NCBI RefSeq assembly: GCF_020283565.1
Contig: NC_060064.1
Span: 22,340,337-22,404,336, forward strand
Direction of reading: 5' to 3'
DNA from: Trifolium pratense
Lineage: Eukaryota > Streptophyta > Magnoliopsida > Fabales > Fabaceae
DNA: 64,000 nucleotides
Part shown: one piece after another, positions 36,207 to 47,256 of the stretch
Layout of the letters: each line of letters starts with the position of its first letter
Position numbering within the stretch: the stretch's first letter is position 1
Notes under the pieces: generated by a model
The model's database searches: none
What the model was told of the DNA's origin: nothing
Seen by the model: only the letters and a program-made list of their open reading frames with translations
Program-made: the position numbers and the translations under genes

Positions 36207-36815
36207 ACAATAAATAAAATAAATTCAATAAAAATTATAAATAGCCAAAACTCTAAAAAAAAATTGATAAAGCTATCCTTCAGGGATGCATGTATATGTA
36301 TTTTGAATTCTTCTGGAATTCATAAGAAATAATTTATAAGAAGTTCTTCAAGAACTATATAACATCATTATAATGTAAAATTAATCATTTATGCAATTCT
36401 TCAGGAATGCATACAACATTGAGTTCTTCAGGAACTGTATAACATATATTATAATGTAATAGGAATACATATATTGGTGCAATCCTTCAGGGATGCATAA
36501 ATATATTGAATTATTCATGAGTTCTTCAAAAACTCTATAAATATAATAGATCTTATCAATTATTTTGTACATCCTTCAGGGATGTGTCCCAATTGAATTC
36601 ATCAAGATTTCATGGAGAACAAAATTTGGATTTTTTAAGTTCTTTAAGAACTATATAATAGATCAAATCAGTTATTTTTTTCAATCCTTCAGGGATTGAT
36701 ATTTTAGAAGCGTAGGTTTATGAATCTTCAGGATTCATATTTTAAAATTTCATCATACTATGAATCTTCAGGATTCATATTTTTAAAATTTCACTACGAT
36801 ACTTCTGGATCGTAG
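32565..36815 (-). repeat. Array of short hairpins with varying stems and a constant loop
   Basis: Perfect or near-perfect stems of 4-8 bp enclose a TTCAG, TTCTG or TTCAA loop. Examples as left stem/loop/right stem: 32565-32581 AAATCC/TTCTG/GGATTT; 33429-33443; 34312-34328 GTAAAC/TTCTG/GTTTAC; 35171-35189 TAAGTTC/TTCAG/GAACTTA; 35503-35519; 35596-35614; 36304-36322; 36391-36412; 36569-36585 ACATCC/TTCAG/GGATGT; 36681-36699; 36720-36738 and 36760-36778 ATGAATC/TTCAG/GATTCAT; and 36794-36815 with an 8-base loop. Looser relatives reach 32695. Read in the element's sense strand the loop is CTGAA, CAGAA or TTGAA. Density is highest just downstream of the 5' LTR. Confidence 0.85.
36152..36205. repeat. 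(ATT)n microsatellite
   Basis: About eighteen uninterrupted TAT/ATT triplets inside the LTR element interior. Confidence 0.95.
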
Positions 36816-37290
36816 GCTGTGGACCAATATGAAAAAAAACGAAAAAAATAGAATAAAAAATACAAGAAATAAAATTATCACCTCTCATGGTTGCTATACC
36901 TTTCTAGAGAGGGGAGAGAGACTATCGTGCTGATAACGTGTTATGAACTATTTCTAGAGAATAACTAGAATAGAGAAGAATGAGAGAAAGGGAGAAGAGA
37001 AAGGGAGAAGAGAAAGGAATAGAGTATTGTATTGTTCTATTCAAGGTGTGTGTTTTACATTGTGATATAGTCATATATATAGGAGATTACATGGGCCAAG
37101 AATATGAGCCTAGACAAATGGACATCCACATCTATACTATTCATAACATAAATATTATTATTACAACCATATATTATAATACCAGATAGTACTAGTAATA
37201 AAAAATATTAGTAACTTAATTGAACTTTGAACATGCTTCTGTCTGTCCAAAAAAAAAATCTTAATTGAACATGCAAATAACATTGTTGTT

Positions 37291-37530
37291 TTTTTTTTTT
37301 TGGTAGAAAAAGAGGGCTAAAGCCCAAAACGAAAAGAACTACAGAATCGAACGAATATTTCTAGGCATGCAAGTCCCGAAAAAGTCATCAAAAAGGAGTC
37401 TTGAAATCTCACTGGGAGGATTCTCCATAACATGAATATTAAAAGAGTCTAAGGAGAAGCTAAAATTAGCCAGCCAATCAGCACTTCTATTCCCCTCCCG
37501 CCAGGTATGATTGAAATGCACCTGCCAGTT
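37291..37530 (-). mobile_element. 5'-truncated LINE (RNase H end only)
   Basis: The minus-strand frame 37533-37339 encodes HTWREGNRSADWLANFSFSL and FFGTCMPRNIRSIL, the C-terminal RNase H end of plant L1-type LINEs, then a short 3' UTR ending CTACC and a poly-A tract. A perfect 17-bp target duplication CAAATAACATTGTTGTT lies at 37274-37290 and 37531-37547. Truncated on arrival. Confidence 0.92.
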
Positions 37531-37741
37531 CAAATAACATTGTTGTTATTACACTAAAATATTTTTAAAAATTGTTAAATAAAAGATAGAAGATGGTTTT
37601 GTGACTTTGTCAATAAAAGCATTACAGCAGGTCATCTGCCGTAGAATGGTTGGTCATCTAACACTGACCTTGGTGCCTTATTATTGTACAGTACGTATGT
37701 CAAAATAAAGATTTATAGAAAAGATAAATATTACTCCCTCA

Positions 37742-38570
37742 GGGCATCTCCAATGGGGAACTTAGATGGGTGGCTTAAGTTACTTTTTGTGGACCCAAAT
37801 TGCCATGTAGGATTTAAGAATTTGATAAGCAACTTTCACCAATTTTACTCCAATGGCATTAAAATAAGCAACTCATATTTGACCCCACCAATTTATATAT
37901 ATTTTTTATTTTCATTTAATTTTGATTTAAATTTTTTATATCAATTATTTTATTAATATATATGGTTAAATCCAATAAATGTTTAAAAAACATTAAAAAT
38001 ATATAATAAATACATAAAAATATAATAAATTTATTTTAAACGATGAGAAATACATAGCGACAATAACTAGCAAGTGACGAAAAATACGCAACAATAAGAA
38101 ATACATAATAAAATAAAATACATAACAATAAATTTTATAAATTAATTTTCGTTGTTCTCATGCCTGAAGTGTTCCCAAATATGCTCCACCAAATCTGCTT
38201 GAAGTTGATGATGAATTTGTTTTTCACGCATATGTGCTCGCCTTTGCATGTATGTTTCTAAAAAGAGTGGATGAGGACCATGAGATACTTTAGCCGATGG
38301 AGTGTCATTATCGACATGATCGTAATCAAAATTACCATCATGTATGTCACTAATACCTATTAAAAATAATAACTATGGGACCCACTAATACCTATTAAAA
38401 TAATGATTTTTATTGTTAAGCCACCCAAGTTAAGAGTTGCAATATGAAGTTCCATCCCCTATTTTTAAGCAACTTCCAATGCCATGTCATCCAACTCCAA
38501 TGGTAAAAAAAAATAAGACATGGTTGCTTAGCCTTAAGAACTCAATAAGATACTTGCATTGGAGATGCCC
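37742..38570 (-). mobile_element. PIF/Harbinger deletion derivative
   Basis: Inverted termini GGGCATCTCCAATG at both ends are flanked by TCA (37739-37741 and 38571-38573), a 3-bp duplication as in this superfamily, although TTA or TAA is more usual. On the minus strand 38373-38142 codes for a sequence ending in a segment with HHQLQADLVEHIWEHF, the characteristic C-terminus of plant Harbinger transposases. The catalytic part is deleted. Confidence 0.85.
38142..38373 (-). pseudogene. Harbinger transposase, C-terminal remnant
   Basis: An open minus-strand frame of about 75 codons with YDHVDNDTPSAK, FLETYMQRRAHMREKQ and HHQLQADLVEHIWEHF, ending at TAA (38144-38142). It lacks a start and the DDE nuclease, so it is a leftover of an autonomous parent. 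Confidence 0.8.
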
Positions 38571-38573
38571 TCA

Positions 38574-39600
38574 TGTCTCAAATATAAATAAAAATTCTCT
38601 TTCTAGTTCATTGAATTATTCATGTATTTGGCTAGATTTTAGATAAAATGCATAAATGATTCAATTAACATGCTTAGATAAGAATGTTCTTCTCGTTGAA
38701 ATGAATCAGTGAGATTTGTAGTTGATGGAATATTTTGTGATCTTCAAGCTCAAGTACCAAAAGGGGAAATCATACATGCAATAATATTAGCACTTCAACG
38801 TTGAAGTTAGTATATGGTTAAAGTGAAAGAAAATGCTAAATTGTTGTAGAATGTGTGTACATTGAGAATGCGTGTGCATGAATACATATATAGTGGAATT
38901 GGAGGAATAACCGTTTGGTGGGGTCCTCCTCCATGAGCAATGAATGAATCCTGAATATCCTTGCGTCTATAATCGTCTTCTCCATTCGTGATCGTGGATG
39001 ATATCTCTCGTATGTTATTGGACCTTTGGCTGATCCGGAACAAAACTTAAAAAGATAATCTTTACTTATATTAATGATTTATGATAAGAGGGAGAAAGCC
39101 GTATAAAAAAAATAGTAAATCACCATTGCTATAAAAGTGTATCTCCTAATATAAAATCTTTACTTATATTTATAAATGGATCGAATATGCAAACATTTTT
39201 CTAAAAGATAAAAGAAATTAAAGATCAATGTGATATTGAATTAAGTTTCTAGGATTAACAATGATGGTTTTTCTAAAAGATAAAAGAAAAAGTCACCACT
39301 CATATTTTCCATCTAATAATGTATTTATTTTTCTTTTTGAAAACAAATTTACCATATTAGCCACTGGCCTAAAAAATTTAATTGCCCCTCACGGACCTGA
39401 AATTGCACTTAACTAAATTCTATTTATGGGGCTTAGCAATTTTATTCAAAATAAAATCTTAAATATTTACCTACTTTATTACCCTTGTTGTCCTTTGATT
39501 TTTTTTTTTCTTTTCTGCTTCATTATTTATATTATTATTTGAACATTGTAGTTGTGGTAGTATTTATTAATTTATTATTATGAGGTTTACAGCTTTTATC
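38574..39600. other. Region upstream of the AHL transcript
   Basis: No gene or defined repeat was recognised. 39480-39760 is T- and CT-rich and probably overlaps the start of the AHL transcript. Confidence 0.4.
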
Positions 39601-40891
39601 TCATTAAAATAAAAATTCAATTTTCATTTCAAGAAGCTTTGGAAAAATCAACCAGCCAACAGAATTTTTTCAACTTCTGAAATTTGTAAGTTGTTTTGAA
39701 TTTCTGGGCTAGCTAGCTGTTTCTTAACTTTTCTGCTTTTTTTTTTCTTTTACTTTTTTGTATTTAATTTAATTTTCACTTTTTGTTTTGAGTGAGCTAG
39801 TTAAGTTCTGGAGGGAGCTGAAAGAAAATCTTGACACTTGCTGAAGTGTGTGAAATCATAGTGACATGTCATGATCTTTGTACTCTGAAGAATATCCAGT
39901 GTTTGATTTTGGTAAGTAAAAAACAATATTATAGATTTTTTTTTTCTTTTTCTTTCTAACTTTGAGTTTCAGCTTTATGTTTTTTAAAAGTTTAAGCAAA
40001 TGCTGGATATGAAGCAGATTTATGTAAAAGGGTGTAGTTTAGTTTCTGTTTTTAGTAAAGCTTTTGGATTTTTTAATGACTTTTACACTGTTTTTAGCTC
40101 AAGGTTAAGAAATATTTTTAGTAAATGAGTGATTTAATTATTAACCAAAACTGTTATAAATGTTTGGTTTAATTTTTTTAATCATGTTTTCAGAATTTTC
40201 TTAGTCTAGTGGTTTTTTAAATCATAAATTTGCAAAATATCTCATCAATTATTTACATTTTTATTTTAATGGCTAGTTTTTTTTGTCTTTTGTTAAGAGA
40301 TTAATTTCTGATTTTACTGCTTGAAAGTTAGAACACTTGCAAGTTGCAATGAAACAATTTTTTTTTTTTTGTAATTTAGTGAAGTTCAAAATAGATCTAT
40401 GATATAATTCAGCTAAACTAAAACCCAAACTTTGTATCTTTATTTTTCTTTCTTCATTATTCTTCATTATCAATGAGAATCCTTTATTGATTTTTCACTT
40501 AAGCTTCTGAACTTGGCATATTCAAGAAGGTTCAATACATTTATGGGATTTTTTTTTATTTTTTTAAATTTTAATAATGACACTTGTTTCAATGGCCCAT
40601 TTGTTTTACCATCCGGGTCTAGCGCAAATGATTGATGCACAATGTCACTGTCGTAAATCTTGAGTACCGAGTACAAGTTCGATTCCTATTCTTAAAAAAA
40701 AGGCCTTTCACCAGGGTTCGAAACCCAGTTTCCTCACTTGTGTGTGTGAGTTTATAATGGTTTTGCCATTTCGTCTATGTACCAAAAAACAGGCCCATTT
40801 TCTTTCTAGATTCTAAGTACATTTTTCTTTTGTCATCATGCAGTTATTGGTTTGATTGTATAGATTTAAGAGGGAAAAGTTTGAAGTTTGC

Positions 40892-43677
40892 ATGGAAGGG
40901 AGAGAAGGTAACAACTCAGGGGTAACAGTGATAGGAGCAGAAGCTCCATCAACTTATCATATGGCACCAAGGAGTGAAGCTCCAACTCAACATGGTGCTG
41001 TTCCTGAATCAGGAAGTGGAGCTATCGGTGTCTCACCGGTGAATGTAGGATTGGATGGAGGAACAATTAAGAAGAAAAGAGGTAGGCCAAGGAAATATGG
41101 GCCAGATGGGTCGGTTGCTGCTGTGGCGTTGTCCCCGTTGCCAATCTCATCTTCAGCTGCTTTTGTTAATGAATTTTCAACCGCGAAGCAGGGGAAACCG
41201 AAGGGAATGGAGTTTAAGCAGTCGAAAAAAGGTGGAGTTGATCCTCTAGGTAAATTATTTGATGGTTTTGGTGTTATTATTGCACATAGTTTTTGTCTTT
41301 AAACATGATTTTTTCACTTAGATTTATTGTTAACTCATTTTCACGTCAAAGTACGAAACATAAATAATTTTACCTTAAATTCACTTTTAACTCGAATCAA
41401 GTTTACAAAATCAATTTTTACCACAGTAAAAAGTCATCCTTTTGTATTAAAGTGAGGTGAAACAATTCAGTGTGTGTTTGGTTTGGTGGTGATAAGAATT
41501 GATTTTAATAGAATTGATTTTGAGAGAATCGATTTTAGTTAAAAGTGAGTTGAATGTAAATTGATTTATGTTTGGATAAACTCGTGCAAAAGTGATTCTT
41601 ACGAGTTGATGTTGTTTGGATAATTTGAATCAAAATTGATTTTGAAAATGTAATGACCAAATTATCCTTTCAAGATATACCCATTCTCATTCTAATAATT
41701 ATTTAAACTTATCTAAAATCATAACATGGATTTTAATACAATGCTTCAAGTGTAAAGAAAAAATTATCAAAAAGAGAAGCTCAGATCTCTGTGATGTTAG
41801 TCCTACAAATTGAACACCACCGTCCACCGGTCACCAACTCGCCGTCTGTAACAAACACACATACCACCGAAAGCAAACTCTTATCTACAAGCAGCAACAA
41901 TTTCTCAGCATAAATCCTCTACTTCTTGTGTCTTCCTTCTTCCTCGTGAACAACAACATTACAATGGCAGTAAACACATGCCCACTTATAAATGGTATAA
42001 AGGGTAATAAGGGAAGATAGTCTTGGAAAATAAAAAGTGAAATTCATAATTGATTCTAGTAAAAGCAGAAGCTCCAAAATCCTAGCTTCAAAGAGAATTG
42101 CTTTTACATCCCTAGAATTGATTTTGGATGATAAAACCAAACATGAATAATTTTCACTTTCATGGTAGGAGCAACAAAAAACGTGAGTTTGGAGTCCTAG
42201 AAGTGAAACCAAACACATACTCAATTTTATGATGTTGTTTCCTTGCTTTGAAAGGTCATTTCTATGTCAACAAGAGAGTGTTGAATAAACATTTAATGTG
42301 TAATTCTATGCATGCATTATTTTCTATGTTACATGGCAATTTTATCCCTAAGAAAAATATAAAACAAACATAACATACAACTAATGTGCTTAACTTTGTA
42401 TATTATAGACATTACTGCCTAATTTAAGCATCTACTCGGTTCTGTTAATAGCTATTGTTGTTACTTTTGAAGGTGACTCGGTTGGTACCAACTTTATGCC
42501 GCATATCATTACCGTCAATGCTGGCGAGGTATACTTGAGTGATAACATATTTTAAATTATAAATAAGCAAGCATATAATGTTAATTCTTCTTTAAGAAGA
42601 GACAATTATGTAATGTTATTTACTTTACTCTTTTCCTGTTTTAGGACATTACAATGAAAGTTATATCTTTTTCGCAACAAGGACCACGAGCTATATGCAT
42701 CCTATCTGCTAGTGGCGTGATTTCAAATGTTACACTTCGTCAGCCTGATTCTTCTGGCGGTACTTTGACCTATGAGGTGCTTCTCATTGTTTTATAATTT
42801 TCAAATATTCATGTGGAAATTATAAATTTTCTTTATCATCTGATTACTGGTATAAAGTTTGTGTTAATTGGTTCAATATCTAATGTATCATATTTTGTAT
42901 GTTTTTTCCTAGGGCCGTTTTGAGATACTCTCGCTATCTGGATCATTCATGCCTACTGAGAGCCAAGGAACAATAAGCCGGTCCGGTGGAATGAGTGTTT
43001 CTTTGTCAAGCCCTGATGGCCGTGTTGTAGGTGGTGGAGTTGCCGGTCTTCTTGTCGCTGCCACTCCTGTGCAGGTAAACATTTGTCCATTAGCTGTTTC
43101 TATTGAGCTTATACTTATTTTTTGTTGGTAGTGTTTCTATTGAACTTATGGACACAAGGGAACTTATGGAATCATCGTATAACGTGTCCATTATCTGTTT
43201 TCAGCTTATTTTTGTAAGCTCTCCGGGATAGCTTATGAAAACAGCTTATAGAATTTATTTTAGCTTATGAAAACAGCTTATGGAATCATCGTATAAAAAA
43301 TGACTTATACATAAAAACTCATAATAAGCGCTTAATTAAACTCTATCCTAATAGATGCGTTATATTCTCTATTTTACCAGGTGGTGGTTGGAAGTTTTCT
43401 GCCAAGTAACCAACAAGACCAGAAAACGAAGAAGCCAAAATCTGATTATGCAACAGCTACCGTTACCGCACCTATTCCAGTGTCTTCGGAACCACCTTCA
43501 ACCAATGGTGAAAGGATAGATGTCATGTGTGGACACCCAATGCAAAATTCCGGAACATTTAACTCGAACTTTACTCCTCCCTCGGCCTTTCGCAGAGAAA
43601 ACTGGGCTAACATGCACTCCATGCCGGACTCAATGAAGTCTGCAACTGATATTAACATATCTTTGCCTGATAATTAA
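40892..43677 (+). CDS. AHL: AHL (AT-hook motif nuclear-localised) protein
   Basis: Exons 40892-41249, 42473-42528, 42645-42776, 42913-43074 and 43381-43677 give 334 aa, with GT-AG borders and consistent phases. The start is MEGREGNNSG; an upstream in-frame ATG at 40856 is less likely. One AT-hook, KKKRGRPRKYGPDG (about residues 60-73), binds the minor groove of AT-rich DNA. The PPC/DUF296 domain (about 126-245) spans exons 2 to 4 with MPHIITVNAGEDI, GRFEILSLSGSF and GRVVGGGVAGLL, and mediates trimerisation. The tail is Ser/Pro/Asn-rich. AHLs sit at matrix attachment regions and repress growth and flowering genes. A 5' UTR intron runs from about 39912 to 40843. Intron 1 (1.2 kb) carries a MITE. 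Confidence 0.95.
41471..42220. mobile_element. MITE (hAT-like) in AHL intron 1
   Basis: Termini TGTGTGTTTGGTTT and the complement of GAAACCAAACACATA enclose about 750 bp, with internal AATTGATTTTG-type repeats mirrored toward the right end. The target duplication is not clear. The flanks of the LINE at 51441 resemble the same family. Confidence 0.6.
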
Positions 43678-44328
43678 AGATGATAATCAACCCGCAATCA
43701 CAAATCCACCGCTGTTGCTAACTACATTCATGACGGATGAGCTATTTATTTGTAATGTTTCCGGTGTTGTTCTGTATCGTGTAGATCGTTTCAAACCTGT
43801 TATCTACTGTCTAATTACCGTAGGATGAAGTAGTTGACTTGTGTTGTATGTTGCAGGCTTGCAGCGACGTTTCTTCATTATTCGTTGTTTAATAGAGCAT
43901 ATGATTACGTCGCTGATTAGGTAGATGCTGCAATGTGAAAGTATTTATGAGTAGGCTAATTTGGTTGCAATGAAAATTTGATGCAAACTGAAGTTGATGA
44001 AGTATAATTTGATGTCACAATTCACAACCATATGCTTTTGGTATTGCTCATTTCTGGATACATTTTTAGTTATTTTTTGTAAGTATAGACAACAGATTTT
44101 TCACCTAAATTTACATGCTTAATATTATTTCAATGCTTCCCAACTGCATGTTTCAATATTATTCAATGTTCATAATAATTTTTAATAAAAGATGAACATT
44201 GAACATAATGGAGCACATATGCTAGTATTTTGAAAAGGATATAGTACTGTACTTTCTATTAGACATGTTGGAAAAGGAATGAGAATAAACTTGGAAAGAT
44301 GCTATGAAAATGAGTCATCAGTCTTGGG
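43678..44328. other. AHL 3' region
   Basis: Likely 3' UTR to about 43990, then AT-rich intergenic DNA. No further gene seen. Confidence 0.45.
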
Positions 44329-44926
44329 AGACTAATTTATCGATTCAGTTAACTAAGATATGTTTAAGAGAGTTTCTTTTGACGCTCTATGAGTTTCTCG
44401 CGCACCATTTTTTTATTCATCCGCTATTTAAATAACAGATATTATAAAATGAGAATTTTGAGAAAAAACACCGTCTATTACTTAAATAGCAGATGATGTT
44501 TGAGAAACTCATAACGTGCCAAAAGAAACATCCTTATGTTTAAAGGGTTGAGTGTCAGTGGTGGAACAAGAAAAAATAGTTTGATTGAGTGGGCCACAAA
44601 TGTATCATAGTGTTCAATTGCGAAGACTAATTTATCGATTGAGTTAAGTAAGATAGGTTTAAAAGAGTTTATTTTGGCATCTATGAGTTTCTCGCGCGCC
44701 CTATATTTACTCATTTGCTACTTAAGTAGCATATATTATAAAATGAGAAATTTGAGAAAAAAAACTACCGTTCGTTACTTAAGTAACGGATGGTGTTTGA
44801 GAAATTCATGGGGCGTGAAAAGAAACATCCCTATGTTTAAAGGGTTGAATTTTTTTTTTTTTGATAAGATTAAAGGGTTGAATTTTAGTGGCAGAACAAG
44901 AAAAAGTAGTTTGAGTGCGCCACAAA
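44329..44926. repeat. Tandem segmental duplication (~295-bp unit) carrying an inverted-repeat element
   Basis: Unit 1 (about 44329-44605) and unit 2 (about 44624-44926) share ACTAATTTATCGATT, ATGAGTTTCTCGCGC, AAAAGAAACATCC and TGGAACAAGAAAAA-type blocks in the same order. Each contains an inverted repeat (44372-44529 and about 44667-44826) whose arms read GTTTCTTTTGACGC and GTGCCAAAAGAAAC in unit 1, with ACTTAAGT-type palindromes inside. Unit 2 has a small T-tract insertion that unit 1 lacks. Confidence 0.8.
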
Positions 44927-45825
44927 AAATTACAATAATATATAAATTAAATACAAAAATTATATTGAATATAAATATATAAGTCGTAAAAAAACAGACA
45001 CTGTTTGATACTACCAAATTTTAAACTTATGAGCTCATATTGATAAAAAAAAATAATTTGGTATATTTTTTTCATGAGCTTATAAGTTATTGTTTTTTAT
45101 TCTAATTTTATCCTATTATCATACTTAAAAAAAATTAAATATTAATTAAACATATTAATATTTGCACTAATACTTAAAACTAATGTGTACCGAGTGACTT
45201 ACCATCATATTCTTTCTTTCTTTCAACATACTATCGAATTTTGAAGTAAATAATTAAAAAAGTCAAGTATCTATTGCATGATGTGTCGGACCATTTTGTA
45301 AGGAGTTATCAATGTTGTTGCTTGCTTGTTTCACCATTTCGTAACGAGTTATCAGTGTTGTTGTTTTGTTTCATCCTCCACTTGTTTTGTTTCAATTACG
45401 ATAAACCATATTTGAGCATTAAATTTGCATGTGTTGAATTCCAAGATCCAAGAAGCCTCTTGAAATCATTTTCATGTCTCTTTGATTTAGATGGCAACCA
45501 ACCAATATGACAAGAAAAGGACAGGCCATGTGGAGTTGTGATTGCTTTGAACATATGTCCGTTCGAGGACTATTAACATGACATGAGCGTTAATCGAAGA
45601 ACTAAATAGTAAAATGAGATAGTTTAAGAAATTTTAGTTGATTAATAGTTGAAGAGATAGTGGTAATTTAAGAACTAAATTGAAAGTTTATTGTTATTAA
45701 AATTAGTAATATCCACCTTGAACTGGATTCATCCACCTAAGAATTTCTCCCGAACAATAAACACTAGATTTTGGTTAGACCGTCAAATCTATAGATCTTC
45801 TTCGGCCTTTATTTTTTGAGTTAAT
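44927..45825. other. Intergenic stretch
   Basis: No gene recognised; AT-rich with short chance frames only. Confidence 0.4.
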
Positions 45826-46170
45826 TTTAACCGTACACCTATCATCAATATCATTGATCGTATGTTTTTTTTATTTTTTTTTAAAAAGCATTGATTGTAT
45901 GTTATAGATTGAGATAGGTGGCTGAGATTGCAGCAACACCATTATGTCACTGGAGAGGATCCAAATCCTCGAACGGATCTGGATCCTATCCAACCATCTC
46001 TCTCATGTTTTTTTTCCTCTTCATGCATTAATGTTAACCGTTTACTCATCAATTAATATTATTGACTGCATTTGGTAGATTGAAATGAGGTGACTGAGAT
46101 TGCATCAACATCAGTCTGCAATTGGAGAGGATCCAGACCCTAGACTGGATCTGGATCATCTTCTGCCATC
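45826..46170. repeat. Diverged tandem duplication with GGAGAGGATCC motifs
   Basis: Two copies about 180 bp apart share 'gctgagattgca/gactgagattgca', GGAGAGGATCCA, GGATCTGGATC and CCATCTCTC in order. GGAGAGGATCC also ends the foldback at 13080-13248. Confidence 0.6.
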
Positions 46171-47000
46171 TCTCCGGCCATCAGGATGTTATTATGATCA
46201 CACAAAAGTTACTTCCATGAGCGACAGATTAATTCGACGTCTATTAAAAAGCTTATGAATCAAACGACAAGGCAGGCAAACCATCTTCGAGGCTTTGGTT
46301 CTAACTTTCTATAATATTTGTTTAAACGTAAGATTGAATAAAACAAATTTATGTTATCCCTCCAGTTTTTAAGAGGAGTCTCTGGTAATTTTGAGTTCAG
46401 TCGGAAGACAAGTAAAATCTGATCGATATTACTTCTAGATATCAAAATTTTAAAATAATATTTATTTAAACTATTTTTATTGGGTACAGAAAACAAAAGA
46501 AATTATTTATTTAAACTGCCATTAGTCTCTGAATGTATTAAAATTATACATACATCCAAAATATCTCATATGATTGTAATTTTATGAACTAAATTGACCA
46601 ACAAATATATTCGAAGACTAAAATTGACTATCTAAAAATAGATTAAAGGACTAAAACGACTAATAAAAGAGACATTTGTGGATCTGTTTAGAATTTTGAT
46701 ACATTAACGGACTAAAATGACCGCAACTTACACATTCGAAGAACAAAATGGCAGTTTTCCCTTTATACAATAAGCTATTCTATTTGAAGATTATTTATAG
46801 AATTGATCAAGTAAGCAAATAACACAGAAAAAAATATGCATATCACATAAAATCAGTTAGTACCTAAATGGTTATCATCTCTAAAAGTACTTTTTGTTCA
46901 TGTCTCTAAAGCACTCTAACTAACAGAAAGAATCTAAAACTTCACCTATGATATGTATCACAATCTTCTCAAGCACCATTTTCCCTCATTCTTGCCTAAG
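46171..47000. other. Region 3' of the cornichon gene
   Basis: No gene recognised. The part nearest 47000 probably contains the cornichon 3' UTR end and polyadenylation region (minus strand). Confidence 0.4.
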
Positions 47001-47256
47001 CTTCAACATAGATTGTCTCATGTATCTTTCTAAAAATTATATCTCATCATCCATGACTTGCTCCAAGGTTCTTGTCCATGGAATTCGGTTTAAAAGATGT
47101 ATTCGCCTGCAAAAGTATTGAATGTCAGCGTATAGCTTCATCGATATTATAAAGAATTTGATTAGATGATATAGTTATGAAAAGAATAACAGAACTCAAA
47201 ACTTTAAACACAAAGGTATTGGAAACTTACAGCTTCCCAAGAAGGTAAGTCACCAT

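Larger units (their letters stand above)
31262..37148 (-). mobile_element. Non-autonomous Copia-derived LTR element with near-identical LTRs
   Basis: LTRs at 31262-31471 and 36939-37148 are each 210 bp, begin TGTTATGAAC and end TTCATAACA, and differ at only one site that I can see (G or A in 'gaatatgGgcc'). A 5-bp target duplication TAAAT flanks the element (31257-31261; 37149-37153). The minus orientation follows from an AAGGGGGAG polypurine tract next to the left LTR and a primer-site-like CGTTATCAGCACGA inside the right one. The 5.47-kb interior has no long frame. Minus-strand traces such as KTGLSTKSISSKTFEQLL near 31735-31790 and a VDDVY-like RT trace near 33010 point to a decayed Copia ancestor. 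Numerous hairpins fill the interior. Confidence 0.9.

Noticed and set aside
35171..36656. TTCnnGAA cores read as heat-shock elements, as in heat-activated retrotransposons
   Set aside because: Only some hairpins contain TTCnnGAA; those with CCTTCAGGG or CTTCAGGAT do not. The shared feature is the loop plus pairing, not the HSE.
31472..36938. Hairpin array considered as a CRISPR-like or satellite array
   Set aside because: The stems differ in sequence, spacing is irregular, and the context is a plant LTR element; there are no identical repeats with spacers.
40605..40735. B-box-like AGTTCGATTCC and GGGTTCGAAACCC in the AHL 5' UTR intron as SINEs
   Set aside because: No A-box at the right spacing and no target duplication; at best decayed remnants.
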